From positions 1 to 50,535 of the forward strand of contig QCIX01000010.1 in NCBI GenBank assembly GCA_003216355.1: 50,535 nucleotides of DNA, in the 5' to 3' direction. The notes below the pieces were generated by a model. That model was given only the letters and a program-made list of their open reading frames with translations, had not been told where the DNA came from and did no database searches. Source of the DNA: Prochlorococcus sp. AG-402-N23 (GTDB lineage Bacteria > Cyanobacteriota > Cyanobacteriia > PCC-6307 > Cyanobiaceae). Below, piece by piece: positions 9,063 through 19,293 of the stretch (positions within the stretch are counted from its first letter, which is position 1; each line of letters starts with the position of its first letter). A program made the position numbers and the translations under genes.

Positions 9063-9275
9063 CTAAAGTAAATCGTCTAAGTAATTAGAATCTAATTCAT
9101 TAGTATAGGCTTCATAAGGTAACATCATTACCTCTTCAGAATCTAAATCATTCATAATCCATTCTCTATATTCTGCTAACAAACTTTTTCTATCTTCATT
9201 ATCTAATTCATAAATACGTAATGCTGTATCTTTAAAATTTTCTTTAATTAAATTTTCAATTTCTTTCTTCCTCAT
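9063..9275 (-). CDS. small acidic protein of unknown function
   Basis: I do not recognise this 70-residue protein. It has 19 Asp/Glu against 9 Lys/Arg, and the acidity is concentrated in the second half ('NDLDSEEVMMLPYEAYTNEL'). The first third is mixed-charge and helical ('RKKEIENLIKENFKDTALRI'). It has no membrane segment and no cysteine. It starts one base after the stop codon of the recombinase-like gene on the same strand, so the two are probably cotranscribed and perhaps translationally coupled. It converges with the serine hydrolase gene, two bases apart. An acidic partner for a DNA-binding protein is a reasonable guess, but nothing in the sequence proves it. Confidence 0.65.
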   Translation of the reverse strand: MRKKEIENLIKENFKDTALRIYELDNEDRKSLLAEYREWIMNDLDSEEVMMLPYEAYTNELDSNYLDDLL

Positions 9276-9276
9276 T

Positions 9277-9951
9277 TTATGTTAATTCTCCTTCCAAAAT
9301 AACTCTTCTTATTGTTGATAATGCAATTCCCGTTTGTGATCTGATTGATCGATATGAATATCCCTCATTACGTAATCTGATTACTAAAGATTCTTTTAAA
9401 GGACTTATTTTGGGCCTTCCTCCCAGATTATTTCCAGATAATTTTCTGCGTAATAGTTGTTCTTTTTTTCTTTCACCTAAACTTTTGTCTTCTAAATTAT
9501 CTAATTCATATAAAATCTGAAAAATAGAAGAATTTGCTTTAGTTGATTCATTAGCCGCAAAAAAACCAGTCAAAGTTCGCAATTTAATATCCTTGTTAAT
9601 AAGTTTATTTATTGTCCTCAAACATTCTTTTTTATTTTTAAACGCTCGATCAAGCTGAGTTATTAGTAATTGATCGCCTCTAGACAAGCAATTTATAGCT
9701 TTATTGAGTTGGGGTTTGATTTCTTCATCTAAACTTATCAATTCAGAGAAAACTAAACTGCAACCTTCTTCCTTTAAAATTTTTATTTGTTCTTCTAAAT
9801 ATTCATATTCATTATTAGTAGCTCTAGCATAACCTATTGCTTTAGAGCTTTTATTTTTTTCAGATAGTAAAATACGCTTTCTTTTAAATTTAAAAGTCAA
9901 TGTTTTATTACATATATTTTTTACTGTATCAATAAATATATAAAAAAACAC
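9277..9951 (-). CDS. serine recombinase-like protein with substituted active site
   Basis: Residues about 38-170 match the resolvase/invertase catalytic fold, and residues 178-221 ('GRPKISPLKESLVIRLRNEG' and on) match the Hin-like helix-turn-helix. The nucleophile motif 'GYARVS' reads 'GYARAT' here, so Thr45 stands where the catalytic serine is expected. The Arg before Pro in the second motif is Lys79 ('EIKPQLN'). In the 'LDRxxR' motif Arg102 is kept but the second Arg is Lys105 ('LDRAFKN'). Such changes would be expected to reduce or abolish strand exchange, so a DNA-binding or structural role is possible; that is inference. The first 36 residues are hydrophobic/basic and unlike the family, and the start is GTG, so the true start is uncertain. 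No inverted target sites or mobile DNA are seen nearby. Confidence 0.8.
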   Translation of the reverse strand: MFFYIFIDTVKNICNKTLTFKFKRKRILLSEKNKSSKAIGYARATNNEYEYLEEQIKILKEEGCSLVFSELISLDEEIKPQLNKAINCLSRGDQLLITQLDRAFKNKKECLRTINKLINKDIKLRTLTGFFAANESTKANSSIFQILYELDNLEDKSLGERKKEQLLRRKLSGNNLGGRPKISPLKESLVIRLRNEGYSYRSIRSQTGIALSTIRRVILEGELT

Positions 9952-10243
9952 TTTTTAGTACAAAAAATCGTAATAAAGTTAAGCTAATTACTAAGAAACT
10001 GCATGAAATATTGTTCTGATATCTATATTAAAAATAACGTTCTAAATACTGTTTTATATTTAGTTGATAGAACAAAAATATTTTGTAAGTAGTAACTTGA
10101 ATTAGGATTTTTTAAATTATCGATGGACTAGTTAAATTCATTTATTTCTTGCCCTCTATTCACTATCCTTCATTTTTGAAATTATTAATAGTTAATTCAA
10201 AATGTTTTTAGTAAAATAATAATAAAGGTTAGAAAAAATTAAT
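9952..10243. other. gene-free divergent region between recombinase-like gene and lipA
   Basis: These 292 bases separate the leftward recombinase-like gene from rightward lipA. I see no tRNA, no inverted repeat suitable as a recombination site, and no credible ORF. A 29-codon frame (10003-10092) has no family resemblance. It is likely to hold two divergent promoters, but I cannot place them. Confidence 0.5.
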
Positions 10244-11137
10244 TTGACTAATAATTCCAATAGTTTAATTTCAAAACCTGATTGGTTAAGAGTAAAAGCT
10301 CCGCAAGTTGAGAGAATTGGGAATACTGCAAATTTGTTAAATGATTTAAATCTCAATACTGTATGTCAAGAGGCAAGTTGTCCAAATATTGGTGAATGTT
10401 TTGCAAGTGGCACTGCCACTTTCCTTATAATGGGCCCTGGCTGTACTAGGGCATGTCCATATTGCGATATTGATTTTGATAGATCTAAAAGAGAATTAGA
10501 TCCAACAGAACCATATCGTTTAGCCGAAGCCGTTTATAGAATGCAACTTAAACATGTTGTAATCACATCAGTTAATAGAGATGATCTTGAGGATGGTGGC
10601 GCATCTCAATTTTTTGAATGTGTTTATCAAGTAAGAAAAAAATCGCCTGAAACTACTATTGAGCTTTTAATACCTGATCTTTGTGGCAACTGGAAAGCGC
10701 TTGAAAAAGTTCTTGATTCAAATCCAAACGTTTTAAACCATAATATTGAGACTGTGTCTTCGCTATATAAAAAAGTAAGACCTCAGGGTAAATATGAGAG
10801 AACTCTTGAGTTGCTTAAAAGGACTAGAGAATATTCTCCCAAAGTTTATACAAAATCAGGTTTTATGCTTGGTTTAGGGGAAAAAGATGAGGAGGTCTTA
10901 AGTCTTCTTAAGGATTTAAAAAGTAATTTCGTTGATATTGTTACTATTGGCCAATACTTATCTCCTGGCCCAAATCATTTACCTGTGCAAAGATTTGTGA
11001 GTCCCTCAAAATTTAATTATTATAAAGTTTTCGGGGAAAAAGATTTTGACTTTATGCAAGTAGTTAGTTCTCCTTTAACTCGTAGCAGTTACCATGCTGA
11101 AGAAATTCAAAAACTTATGAAAAAGTATCCAAGATAG
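10244..11137 (+). CDS. lipA: lipoyl synthase (LipA)
   Basis: LipA is a radical SAM enzyme that inserts two sulfur atoms into protein-bound octanoyl groups, making the lipoyl cofactor of pyruvate dehydrogenase and the glycine cleavage system. Both clusters are visible: the auxiliary cluster cysteines Cys41, Cys46 and Cys52 ('[12 protein letters not shown]') and the radical SAM cysteines Cys67, Cys71 and Cys74 ('CTRACPYC'). The C-terminal '[13 protein letters not shown]' contains the serine that ligates the auxiliary cluster. The 297-residue length is normal. The start is TTG at 10244; no ATG lies at a better position, and the alternatives would cut conserved sequence. It converges with the YciI-like gene, only six bases away, with no terminator between them. 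Confidence 0.98.
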   Translation: MTNNSNSLISKPDWLRVKAPQVERIGNTANLLNDLNLNTVCQEASCPNIGECFASGTATFLIMGPGCTRACPYCDIDFDRSKRELDPTEPYRLAEAVYRMQLKHVVITSVNRDDLEDGGASQFFECVYQVRKKSPETTIELLIPDLCGNWKALEKVLDSNPNVLNHNIETVSSLYKKVRPQGKYERTLELLKRTREYSPKVYTKSGFMLGLGEKDEEVLSLLKDLKSNFVDIVTIGQYLSPGPNHLPVQRFVSPSKFNYYKVFGEKDFDFMQVVSSPLTRSSYHAEEIQKLMKKYPR

Positions 11138-11143
11138 TTATTT

Positions 11144-11437
11144 TTATTTATTTGAATCTATCCACTCATTTAATTTCCATTCAACTAGATCATTTTTAAT
11201 CATTGGATCATTCTTAATTATTTTTAGTGCATTTTTATAATTATTCATCTCAAGAATGAGAAACCCGCCGTCACCAGGCCTCTTTAACTCATCTACTAAA
11301 AAACCACTTTTTATATTAATTCCCTCTTTTTTTAATTTTTTTATCCATTCAATATGTTCGTTAATTATTTTTTGTTTTAAATCATAATTAATTAAGTATT
11401 CTTTTTTTATGATTTCAGTTTTTATAAAGAAAGGCAT
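11144..11437 (-). CDS. YciI-like (YCII domain) protein
   Basis: The 97-residue protein has the small alpha/beta YCII fold. A His near the N-terminal third ('NEHIEWIKKLKKEG', His28), 'GPGDGGFLILEM'-like strand ('RPGDGGFLILEMN') and a late 'DP' ('IIKNDPMIKNDL') are the usual conserved points. The family has no settled biochemical role; some members are stand-alone enzymes and others regulatory domains. Its ATG follows directly on the TAA of the glutamate synthase gene (stop at 11440-11438, start at 11437), so it is the second gene of that operon. The operon placement suggests a link to GOGAT, but no function can be stated. Confidence 0.8.
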   Translation of the reverse strand: MPFFIKTEIIKKEYLINYDLKQKIINEHIEWIKKLKKEGINIKSGFLVDELKRPGDGGFLILEMNNYKNALKIIKNDPMIKNDLVEWKLNEWIDSNK

Positions 11438-14400
11438 TTACATTTTCTTTATGCCAAGCATTTCTTCTTCGCTTGGGGGAACTATTAATTTAAAAGTACT
11501 CTTGTAATAAGACCAATCTTCAATTATTTTGGCAGCCTTTAAGCTATTTGTTTTTGCTCGATATTCTCTAATAATTTCCAATAAGATATCTTCCTGCTTT
11601 GATGAAGTTATTTTATGAATGCTAACTATTTCCTTGTTAACTTTATTACTTAAATCGTTTTTTTCATCGATTATAAAAGCTATTCCACCAGTCATGCCTG
11701 CACCAATATTCCTTCCTGTGGAACCTAGAATAACTACTTTCCCACCAGTCATGTATTCACAACAATGATCACCTGCTCCTTCTGTTACCGCTGTAGCACC
11801 ACTATTTCTTACTGCAAATCTTTCTCCAGATTTTCCTAATGCAAATAATTTCCCACCTGTTGCTCCATAAAGACAGGTGTTTCCTAAAATAACCTGTTCG
11901 GAGGAAGTTTTTTCTATTTTTGGTGGAATTATTGTGAGTATTCCTCCATTCATTCCTTTACAAACATAATCATTGGCTTCTCCGATTAATTGAACATTCA
12001 TTCCTTTCAATAAAAAGGCACCAAAGCTTTGTCCTGCATATCCTTTAAAATTTAAGTTGAGTTCGCCATTGAAGCCAGTGTTGCCGTGAAGTTCTGCGAT
12101 TTCGCCTGATATTTTCGCACAAACACTTCTATCTGTATTTTTTATTTCAATTTCTTTGGTTAATATTTCGTGATTTTTAATTGAATCTATAAATTCAGTA
12201 TCAGACAATAACACGTCTTCTAATACAGAACCATTACTATGGGCAGTTTGTGAATGTTTTAACCATGACCTATCAGGGGTTGAGTGTTTATTTACTAAAG
12301 AAGAAAGATCAATATTAGAAGTTTTTGGCAGATCGATATTTCTTGCAGAAAGAAATTCTTGATTACCAATCAGTTCTTCCATATTAGAAACACCGATACT
12401 ACTCATTATCTGTCTTACTTCTTCAGCAATATACAAGAAAAAATTTACAACATTTTCTGGAATACCTTTAAATCTTTTTCTTAATTCTTCTTTTTGAGTG
12501 GCAACTCCAACAGGACACTTGTTTGTATGACAAACCCGAGCCATTATGCATCCTTCAGCAATCATCGCTACAGAACCAAAACCGTATTCTTCAGCGCCTA
12601 GTAAAGCTGCAATAACTACGTCCCAGCCTGTTTTAAGACCTCCATCAGTTCTCAAAATTACTCTTTCGCGTAAGTTGTTCTCCAAGAGAGATTTATGAAC
12701 CTCAGCAACACCTAGTTCCCATGGTAAACCTGCATGTTTAATAGAACTCAGGGGTGAAGCACCTGTACCTCCGTCATGGCCTGATATTTGAATTACATCT
12801 GCATTAGCTTTGCTTACTCCAGCAGCAATAGTGCCTATACCAATTTCAGAAACAAGTTTAACGCTTACTTTCGCTTTTGGATGAACTTGGTGTAAGTCGT
12901 GGATAAGTTGAGCTAAATCTTCAATTGAATAAATATCATGATGTGGGGGAGGAGATATTAAAGCTACTCCAGGTTTACTATTTCTTAGTTTTGCGATGTA
13001 AGAATCAACTTTTGGACCAGGTAATTGTCCCCCCTCTCCGGGTTTTGCACCTTGAGCCATTTTAATTTCGAGTTGTTTACCACTTCTTAGATATTCAGGT
13101 GTAACTCCAAATCTTCCTGATGCTATTTGTTTAATAGCTGAGCATGCGGTGTCTCCATTCTCTAAGCCTTTAATAAATGGCAATGTCGCTGACTGAGTAT
13201 TTTCATCGATATCATTTAAAACATTAAAACGAGCTGGATCTTCTCCCCCTTCTCCACTATTACTTTTTCCACCAATTCTATTCATTGCAACTGCTAAAAC
13301 TTCATGCGCTTCTCTGGATAAAGCACCTAAACTCATTCCTCCAGTACAGAACCTTTTGCAAATTGATTCAACACTTTCAACTTCCTCTAATGGAATACTT
13401 TTCCTTGTTGAATTAATTGTTAGTAAATCTCTAAGAGATGTTGTCGGTCTATTACTAATAAGTTTTTTGTAAGTTGCAAAATGATCGTATCCTGGCCCTT
13501 GTTTTACCGCTGAATGTAGAACTTTGGACATCTCTGGGTTATTAGAATGATATTCTCCATTATTTCTAAATTGTACAAATCCTAAAAATTCTAATTTCTT
13601 TAAATCGATCTCTGGATAGGCTTTCGTATGTATTGAAAGTGTTTCATTAGTTAATTCTTTTAGTGTTATGCCAGCGATACGACTTGTTGTACCATCAAAA
13701 GCAATTTTTATTAAGTCAGATCCAAGGCCTACAGCTTCAAAAATTTGTGCACCATGGTAACTAGATAAAAGTGAAATGCCTATTTTTGAGAGAATTTTTC
13801 TTAGACCGTCTTCTAAAGCTTTTTTAATATTTTCTTGAACATCAACTATTGATAATGGATTTATTTTTTTGCTATCAATGAGTTTTTGTGTTTTTGGATG
13901 TTTTAACCAGTGTCTACCTGCTTCGAAGGTCAACCAAGGGCAAACTGCACTTGCTCCATATCCAATTAAACAAGCTAAGTGATGTGTGCTCCAGCATTGA
14001 CCAGTCTCAATTATTAGAGAAGCTTTTAGCCTGATTTCTTTTTTAAGAAGATAATGATGAATTGCTCCAACAGCAAGTAAAGGAGGTATAAAAGTCTTTT
14101 TAGGATTTATTCCCTTATCAGAAATAATAATTAAAGAGCAACCTTCTTTTATAGATAGCTCACTCTGTTTACAGATTGTTTTTAATTGGTTCTCTAAGCC
14201 TTGAATACCTTCCTCTAAATCAAACAAACTTGATATTGTCTGAGATTTAATTTTTGATTTTTTGATGGAAATGAGTTCTTCCTCATTAAGAATCGGACTT
14301 TGTAAATGAACAAAGGATTTAGCATCTTTAATTTCAAATGGTGTACATCTTTCTCCTAGATGCATCTCTAAACTCATTACAAGTTTTTCTCTCAGAGGGT

Positions 14401-16009
14401 CAATAGGAGGATTAGTAACTTGCGCAAATCTTTGCTTAAAGTAGTCGTATAAAATATGTGGCTTAGATGAAAGAACTGCTAATGGGATGTCGTCGCCCAT
14501 GCAATAAGTAGGCTCTTTTGCTAATGAAGCCATTGAATCTAAGATGAGGTCATTATCTTCCGCTGAAAAACCGTATGCAGTTTGTTGTTGCAACAACTCA
14601 AGGTCTTTTAGTTTGCAGTCTTTAACCCATTCATTATTTTCAATTTTTATAGTTCTATTACTGAGAAGATTTTTATAATCATGCCTTTGAGCGGCTTCAG
14701 ATTTTACTTCCCAATTTCTTAGGATTCTATTCTGATGTAAATCAACTGCCAACATTTGTCCCGGTCCTAATCGACCTTTTTCTATTACTCTTTCCTCTTC
14801 AAGATCTACTACTCCTGTTTCAGAACCCATTATTACAAAACCATCATTTGTGATTGAATATCTTGCTGGTCTTAGGCCATTTCTATCAAGCGTTGCTCCG
14901 ACAAAATTTCCATCAGCAAATACAAGGAGTGCTGGACCATCCCAAGCTTCTTGTAGGCTTGCAGAATATTCATAAAAAGCTTTTATATCTTCTCTTTGCT
15001 CAAGTTCTGGTTGATCTCTAAATGCTTCAGGAACAAGTTTTAATAATGAGTCAGTAATGGGCTGACCTGAACGGATATTGATTTCAAGGGTTGCATCAAG
15101 ATTTGATGAATCACTTTTGTTTACATCTACAATGGGCTTGATTTCATTAGATAACTTTCCCCAAAAATCATCTATATGTGTTTCTGAAGCTTTAGCCCAG
15201 TTGATATTACCTAAGAGAGTATTTATTTCGCCATTATGACCCAAAAATCTCATGGGTTGAGCTAGCGGCCATTTTGGAAGTGTATTAGTACTAAATCTAC
15301 GATGATAAACAGAAAATGAAACTTTAAAACTCTCTTCTTTTAGATCTTGATAAAACTCGGATAATATTTCAGAGCGAACCATACCTTTATAAACAACTGT
15401 ATGAGAACTTAGTGAGGCAAAATAAAATTCACAATCCCCAACATCATTTTTAAAAGTTTCTCTTATTTTTTTCTCAATTCTTTTCCTTAATTGAAAAAAA
15501 AGCATTTCAACATCCTTATGATCTTTTTTATCTATATATAAAATCCACTGACAGATGAATGGAGCATTTGCTTTAGCTAAAGGACCTAAGATTTCATTAT
15601 TAACAGGTACTTTTCTCCAAGATGTTTTGTTGACTTTTAATTTTTCTGCCTCTTGATCACATATTGATTTACATACTTCAATTTTTTCTTTTTTATTAGG
15701 CATAAAAACCATGCCTAAACCTCTATTAAATTCTTGATTATTTTTTAGATTAATTTCTTCTTCTAGATATCCCCATGGAATTGAACATAAAATGCCCGCT
15801 CCATCTCCTGAATCACTATCTCCTCCACAACCTCCTCTGTGTTCCATGCAGTTAAGGCCTTTAAGGGACTGTTTTAGGATCCAATTGCTTTCTACCCCTT
15901 TAATATTTGCTATGAAACCAACTCCACACGCATCTTTCTCCCCAATTATTCCATTTGGGGAATAACTATCTTGATATGGGCCAACGATTCTTTTGATACT
16001 CTCTCCCAT
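11438..16009 (-). CDS. gltB: glutamate synthase large chain, probably ferredoxin-dependent (GltB/GlsF)
   Basis: This enzyme makes two glutamates from glutamine and 2-oxoglutarate, the second step of ammonium assimilation. The 1523-residue length fits a full GOGAT alpha chain. Domains run in order: class II glutaminase with nucleophile Cys28 ('DACGVGF', preceded by a propeptide), a central domain, the FMN-binding synthase barrel, and a C-terminal beta-helix rich in 'GGxxxxxG' turns. The 3Fe-4S ligands are Cys1154, Cys1160 and Cys1165 ('CIMARVCHTNKC'). In cyanobacteria this architecture without an adjacent gltD is usually the ferredoxin-dependent form, called GlsF; the sequence here shows no NADPH-binding subunit gene. 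The YciI-like gene follows without a gap. I could find no GTA-N8-TAC NtcA site upstream by eye. Confidence 0.96.
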   Translation of the reverse strand: MGESIKRIVGPYQDSYSPNGIIGEKDACGVGFIANIKGVESNWILKQSLKGLNCMEHRGGCGGDSDSGDGAGILCSIPWGYLEEEINLKNNQEFNRGLGMVFMPNKKEKIEVCKSICDQEAEKLKVNKTSWRKVPVNNEILGPLAKANAPFICQWILYIDKKDHKDVEMLFFQLRKRIEKKIRETFKNDVGDCEFYFASLSSHTVVYKGMVRSEILSEFYQDLKEESFKVSFSVYHRRFSTNTLPKWPLAQPMRFLGHNGEINTLLGNINWAKASETHIDDFWGKLSNEIKPIVDVNKSDSSNLDATLEINIRSGQPITDSLLKLVPEAFRDQPELEQREDIKAFYEYSASLQEAWDGPALLVFADGNFVGATLDRNGLRPARYSITNDGFVIMGSETGVVDLEEERVIEKGRLGPGQMLAVDLHQNRILRNWEVKSEAAQRHDYKNLLSNRTIKIENNEWVKDCKLKDLELLQQQTAYGFSAEDNDLILDSMASLAKEPTYCMGDDIPLAVLSSKPHILYDYFKQRFAQVTNPPIDPLREKLVMSLEMHLGERCTPFEIKDAKSFVHLQSPILNEEELISIKKSKIKSQTISSLFDLEEGIQGLENQLKTICKQSELSIKEGCSLIIISDKGINPKKTFIPPLLAVGAIHHYLLKKEIRLKASLIIETGQCWSTHHLACLIGYGASAVCPWLTFEAGRHWLKHPKTQKLIDSKKINPLSIVDVQENIKKALEDGLRKILSKIGISLLSSYHGAQIFEAVGLGSDLIKIAFDGTTSRIAGITLKELTNETLSIHTKAYPEIDLKKLEFLGFVQFRNNGEYHSNNPEMSKVLHSAVKQGPGYDHFATYKKLISNRPTTSLRDLLTINSTRKSIPLEEVESVESICKRFCTGGMSLGALSREAHEVLAVAMNRIGGKSNSGEGGEDPARFNVLNDIDENTQSATLPFIKGLENGDTACSAIKQIASGRFGVTPEYLRSGKQLEIKMAQGAKPGEGGQLPGPKVDSYIAKLRNSKPGVALISPPPHHDIYSIEDLAQLIHDLHQVHPKAKVSVKLVSEIGIGTIAAGVSKANADVIQISGHDGGTGASPLSSIKHAGLPWELGVAEVHKSLLENNLRERVILRTDGGLKTGWDVVIAALLGAEEYGFGSVAMIAEGCIMARVCHTNKCPVGVATQKEELRKRFKGIPENVVNFFLYIAEEVRQIMSSIGVSNMEELIGNQEFLSARNIDLPKTSNIDLSSLVNKHSTPDRSWLKHSQTAHSNGSVLEDVLLSDTEFIDSIKNHEILTKEIEIKNTDRSVCAKISGEIAELHGNTGFNGELNLNFKGYAGQSFGAFLLKGMNVQLIGEANDYVCKGMNGGILTIIPPKIEKTSSEQVILGNTCLYGATGGKLFALGKSGERFAVRNSGATAVTEGAGDHCCEYMTGGKVVILGSTGRNIGAGMTGGIAFIIDEKNDLSNKVNKEIVSIHKITSSKQEDILLEIIREYRAKTNSLKAAKIIEDWSYYKSTFKLIVPPSEEEMLGIKKM

Positions 16010-16108
16010 AGATTATTTAATTCTATTTAGTTATTTATGTATTTCTATTATAAAAATAAATATGAAAATAAATCTAAAGATAATGAATATTTACCAAAGA
16101 ATTTTAAT

Positions 16109-16135
16109 TTGACAAATTTTTAAAAAAAATATAAT
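16109..16135 (+). promoter_or_regulatory. promoter of the str operon (rpsL)
   Basis: A perfect TTGACA (16109-16114) and a perfect TATAAT (16130-16135) are separated by 15 bases, shorter than the usual 16-18. Transcription would start about 16141-16143, giving a leader near 60 bases before the rpsL ATG at 16206. Such matching to both hexamers is rare in this window. Confidence 0.6.
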
Positions 16136-16205
16136 TAAAAACTTTTAGTTAGTGCTCTTAAAAGGTTATGATAAACAAATGTTTATTTTTATCAAAGTTT
16201 CATAG

Positions 16206-16580
16206 ATGCCCACCATCTCACAATTAGTAGGTTCAGAAAGAAAACGTCTGACAAAGAAAACAAAATCTCCTGCATTAAAAGCTTGCCCTGAGAGAAGAGG
16301 GGTATGTACAAGAGTCTATACATCAACACCAAAGAAGCCTAATTCAGCTTTGAGAAAAGTTGCTAGGGTTAGATTAACTTCTGGTTTCGAGGTAACGGCT
16401 TATATTCCTGGGATTGGACATAATTTGCAAGAACACTCTGTAGTATTACTTAGGGGTGGAAGAGTCAAGGATTTGCCCGGAGTTAGATATCATATAATTA
16501 GAGGAACTTTAGATACAGCTGGAGTCAAAGACAGACGTCAATCCAGATCTAAATATGGAGCAAAAGCTCCAAAAGATTAA
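16206..16580 (+). CDS. rpsL: 30S ribosomal protein S12
   Basis: S12 sits at the decoding centre and interface of the small subunit. The 124-residue product has the conserved blocks '[15 protein letters not shown]', '[17 protein letters not shown]' and the basic tail '[11 protein letters not shown]'. The lysines at the usual streptomycin-resistance positions are Lys in 'TPKKPNSA' and in '[10 protein letters not shown]', both in the wild-type form. It opens the str operon, with rpsG 25 bases downstream. Its ATG is reached by a short leader from the promoter at 16109-16135. Confidence 0.99.
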   Translation: MPTISQLVGSERKRLTKKTKSPALKACPERRGVCTRVYTSTPKKPNSALRKVARVRLTSGFEVTAYIPGIGHNLQEHSVVLLRGGRVKDLPGVRYHIIRGTLDTAGVKDRRQSRSKYGAKAPKD

Positions 16581-16605
16581 TTTGTAAACATCACTTTTTT
16601 TAAAC

Positions 16606-17076
16606 ATGTCACGTCGTAACGCAGCAGTAAAAAGACCAGTTCTTCCTGATCCTCAATTTAATAGTCGTCTTGCTTCAATGATGATTTCTCGATTGATGAA
16701 ACATGGTAAAAAATCTACAGCTCAAAGAATATTGTCTGATGCGTTTTCTTTAATAAGCGAGAGAACAGGTGGAAATGCAGTGGAATTATTTGAAACAGCT
16801 GTAAAAAATGCTACTCCCCTTGTCGAAGTACGAGCTAGAAGAGTTGGTGGTGCAACCTACCAAGTACCTATGGAAGTTCGCCAAGAGAGGGGTACGGCTA
16901 TGGCATTAAGATGGCTTGTTACATTCTCACGTGCAAGAAATGGAAAAAGTATGTCCCAAAAACTTGCTGGCGAATTGATGGATGCAGCAAATGAAACTGG
17001 TAGTGCCGTTAAAAAAAGAGAAGATACTCATAAAATGGCAGAAGCTAATAAAGCTTTTGCACATTACAGATATTAA
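16606..17076 (+). CDS. rpsG: 30S ribosomal protein S7
   Basis: S7 is the primary binder of the 3' domain of 16S rRNA and nucleates assembly of the head. The 156 residues begin '[15 protein letters not shown]' and include the conserved '[14 protein letters not shown]' and '[19 protein letters not shown]' ends. It lies between rpsL and fusA, the universal str order. In enteric bacteria S7 represses this operon; no clear S7-like leader structure is visible between rpsL and rpsG here (only 25 bases), so the same control is doubtful. Confidence 0.99.
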   Translation: MSRRNAAVKRPVLPDPQFNSRLASMMISRLMKHGKKSTAQRILSDAFSLISERTGGNAVELFETAVKNATPLVEVRARRVGGATYQVPMEVRQERGTAMALRWLVTFSRARNGKSMSQKLAGELMDAANETGSAVKKREDTHKMAEANKAFAHYRY

Positions 17077-17172
17077 TTTCATCAAAAGGTACTTAAGTAG
17101 TTTATTATTATTAAAGTTTGCTTTTAGGGTGAACTACACTTATCAAAGATTATTTTATTTGGAGCTTTAAAA

Positions 17173-19248
17173 TTGGCACGCGACTTTCCCCTAGAACGAG
17201 TAAGGAACATAGGTATAGCCGCTCATATTGATGCAGGTAAGACAACAACAACTGAAAGGATTTTGTTTTATTCAGGTGTAGTTCATAAGATAGGAGAGGT
17301 TCATGATGGGGCTGCTGTAACAGATTGGATGGCACAAGAAAGAGAAAGAGGAATAACTATTACTGCTGCTGCAATATCTACTAGCTGGCAAGATCATAGG
17401 ATTAATATTATTGATACACCTGGACACGTTGACTTTACTATTGAAGTTGAAAGATCAATGCGTGTGTTGGATGGAGTTATAGCTGTATTTTGCGCAGTTG
17501 GTGGAGTTCAACCCCAATCCGAAACGGTTTGGCGTCAAGCAGATAGATACTCTGTTCCAAGAATGGTTTTTGTTAATAAAATGGACAGAACTGGTGCGGA
17601 TTTTTTAAAGGTTAATAAGCAAATTAAAGATCGACTAAAGGCAAATGCACTTCCAATCCAGTTACCAATTGGGGCTGAAGGTGATCTCACAGGCATTATT
17701 GATTTAGTAGCGAACAAAGCATATCTTTACAAAAACGATTTAGGAACTGATATTGAAGAAGCACCAATTCCTTCTGACATGGAGGAGGAAGCTGCTGAGT
17801 GGAGAATTAAGTTAATGGAAAGTGTTGCAGAAAATGATGAAGAGTTAATTGAAATATTTCTCGAAACAGGAGAATTATCTGAAGAACACCTTAAAAAAGG
17901 TATTAGGGAAGGGGTTTTAAAACATGGATTGGTTCCAGTATTATGCGGTTCAGCTTTTAAGAATAAAGGCGTCCAACTTGTATTAGACGCTGTAGTTGAT
18001 TACTTGCCAGCTCCAGTTGATGTGAAACCAATACAAGGTGTTTTGCCAAGTGGCAAAGAAGATATCAGACCTTCAGATGATAATGCTCCTTTCAGTGCAT
18101 TAGCTTTCAAAGTGATGTCAGATCCCTATGGGAAATTAACTTTCGTAAGAATGTATTCAGGTGTTCTTTCAAAGGGAAGTTATGTAATGAATTCTACGAA
18201 GGATGCTAAAGAGAGAATTTCTAGATTAGTTATTCTTAAGGCTGATGAAAGAGAGGAGGTTGATGAATTGAGGGCTGGGGATTTAGGAGCTGTATTAGGT
18301 CTTAAGAACACAACAACTGGTGACACTTTGTGTAACACAGAAGATCCAATAGTTTTGGAGACATTGTTTATCCCTGAACCAGTTATCTCAGTAGCCGTTG
18401 AGCCAAAAACTAAAGGCGATATGGAAAAATTATCAAAAGCTTTAACTGCTTTATCTGAAGAGGATCCAACCTTTAGGGTAAGTACAGATCCTGAGACAAA
18501 TCAAACTGTTATTGCAGGTATGGGTGAGTTGCACTTAGAAATCCTTGTTGACAGAATGTTAAGGGAATTTAAAGTTGAAGCAAATATAGGGGCTCCACAG
18601 GTTTCATATAGAGAAACTATTAGGACTAGTTCTAAAGGTGAAGGTAAATATGCAAGACAGACTGGAGGTAAAGGTCAATATGGTCATGTAATTATTGAAA
18701 TGGAACCTGCTGAAGTTGGTAAAGGTTTTGAATTTGTAAACAAAATTGTTGGTGGAGCTGTACCAAAAGAGTATATTGGTCCTGCATCTAATGGAATGAA
18801 AGAGACCTGTGAATCTGGTGTTCTTGCCGGTTATCCACTCATTGATGTAAAAGTAACACTAGTCGATGGTTCATTCCACGATGTAGACTCATCTGAAATG
18901 GCCTTCAAAATTGCAGGTTCCATGGCTTTTAAAGACGGGGTTAAAAAATGTAATCCTGTCCTTTTAGAGCCTATGATGAAAGTTGAGGTCGAAAGTCCTG
19001 ACGACTTTCTTGGATCTGTAATTGGTGATCTCTCTTCCAGAAGAGGTCAAGTAGAAGGACAATCTGTTGATGATGGATTGTCTAAGGTACAGGCCAAAGT
19101 GCCCTTAGCCGAAATGTTCGGTTATGCCACTCAACTCCGATCAATGACTCAAGGTCGGGGTATATTTTCAATGGAGTTCGCAAATTATGAGGAAGTTCCT
19201 CGTAATGTTGCTGAAGCTATCATTTCCAAGAATCAGGGCAACTCCTGA
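17173..19248 (+). CDS. fusA: elongation factor G
   Basis: EF-G is the GTPase that drives translocation on the ribosome. The 691-residue protein has the G1 loop '[12 protein letters not shown]' (from residue 17), G2/G3 '[10 protein letters not shown]' and 'DTPGHVDF', and G4 'NKMD', followed by domains II-V, with '[14 protein letters not shown]' in domain IV. The start is TTG at 17173, supported by GGAG at 17161-17164, eight bases upstream. A rightward start elsewhere would lose the conserved N-terminus. rpsG ends 96 bases before, so there may be an internal promoter or processing site, but I see no clear hexamers. Confidence 0.99.
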   Translation: MARDFPLERVRNIGIAAHIDAGKTTTTERILFYSGVVHKIGEVHDGAAVTDWMAQERERGITITAAAISTSWQDHRINIIDTPGHVDFTIEVERSMRVLDGVIAVFCAVGGVQPQSETVWRQADRYSVPRMVFVNKMDRTGADFLKVNKQIKDRLKANALPIQLPIGAEGDLTGIIDLVANKAYLYKNDLGTDIEEAPIPSDMEEEAAEWRIKLMESVAENDEELIEIFLETGELSEEHLKKGIREGVLKHGLVPVLCGSAFKNKGVQLVLDAVVDYLPAPVDVKPIQGVLPSGKEDIRPSDDNAPFSALAFKVMSDPYGKLTFVRMYSGVLSKGSYVMNSTKDAKERISRLVILKADEREEVDELRAGDLGAVLGLKNTTTGDTLCNTEDPIVLETLFIPEPVISVAVEPKTKGDMEKLSKALTALSEEDPTFRVSTDPETNQTVIAGMGELHLEILVDRMLREFKVEANIGAPQVSYRETIRTSSKGEGKYARQTGGKGQYGHVIIEMEPAEVGKGFEFVNKIVGGAVPKEYIGPASNGMKETCESGVLAGYPLIDVKVTLVDGSFHDVDSSEMAFKIAGSMAFKDGVKKCNPVLLEPMMKVEVESPDDFLGSVIGDLSSRRGQVEGQSVDDGLSKVQAKVPLAEMFGYATQLRSMTQGRGIFSMEFANYEEVPRNVAEAIISKNQGNS

Positions 19249-19293
19249 TCTCTAAATTAAAACACTCTTAAACCCTCGATTCTTTAATTCAAA

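Noticed and set aside
10003..10092. 29-codon ORF in the recombinase-lipA gap
   Set aside because: No resemblance to any known small protein, no clear ribosome-binding site, and such frames are common by chance in AT-rich intergenic DNA.
16010..16110. Possible NtcA site for gltB
   Set aside because: By eye I found no GTA-N8-TAC in the upstream region. Control by nitrogen status is plausible from the family but not supported by this sequence.
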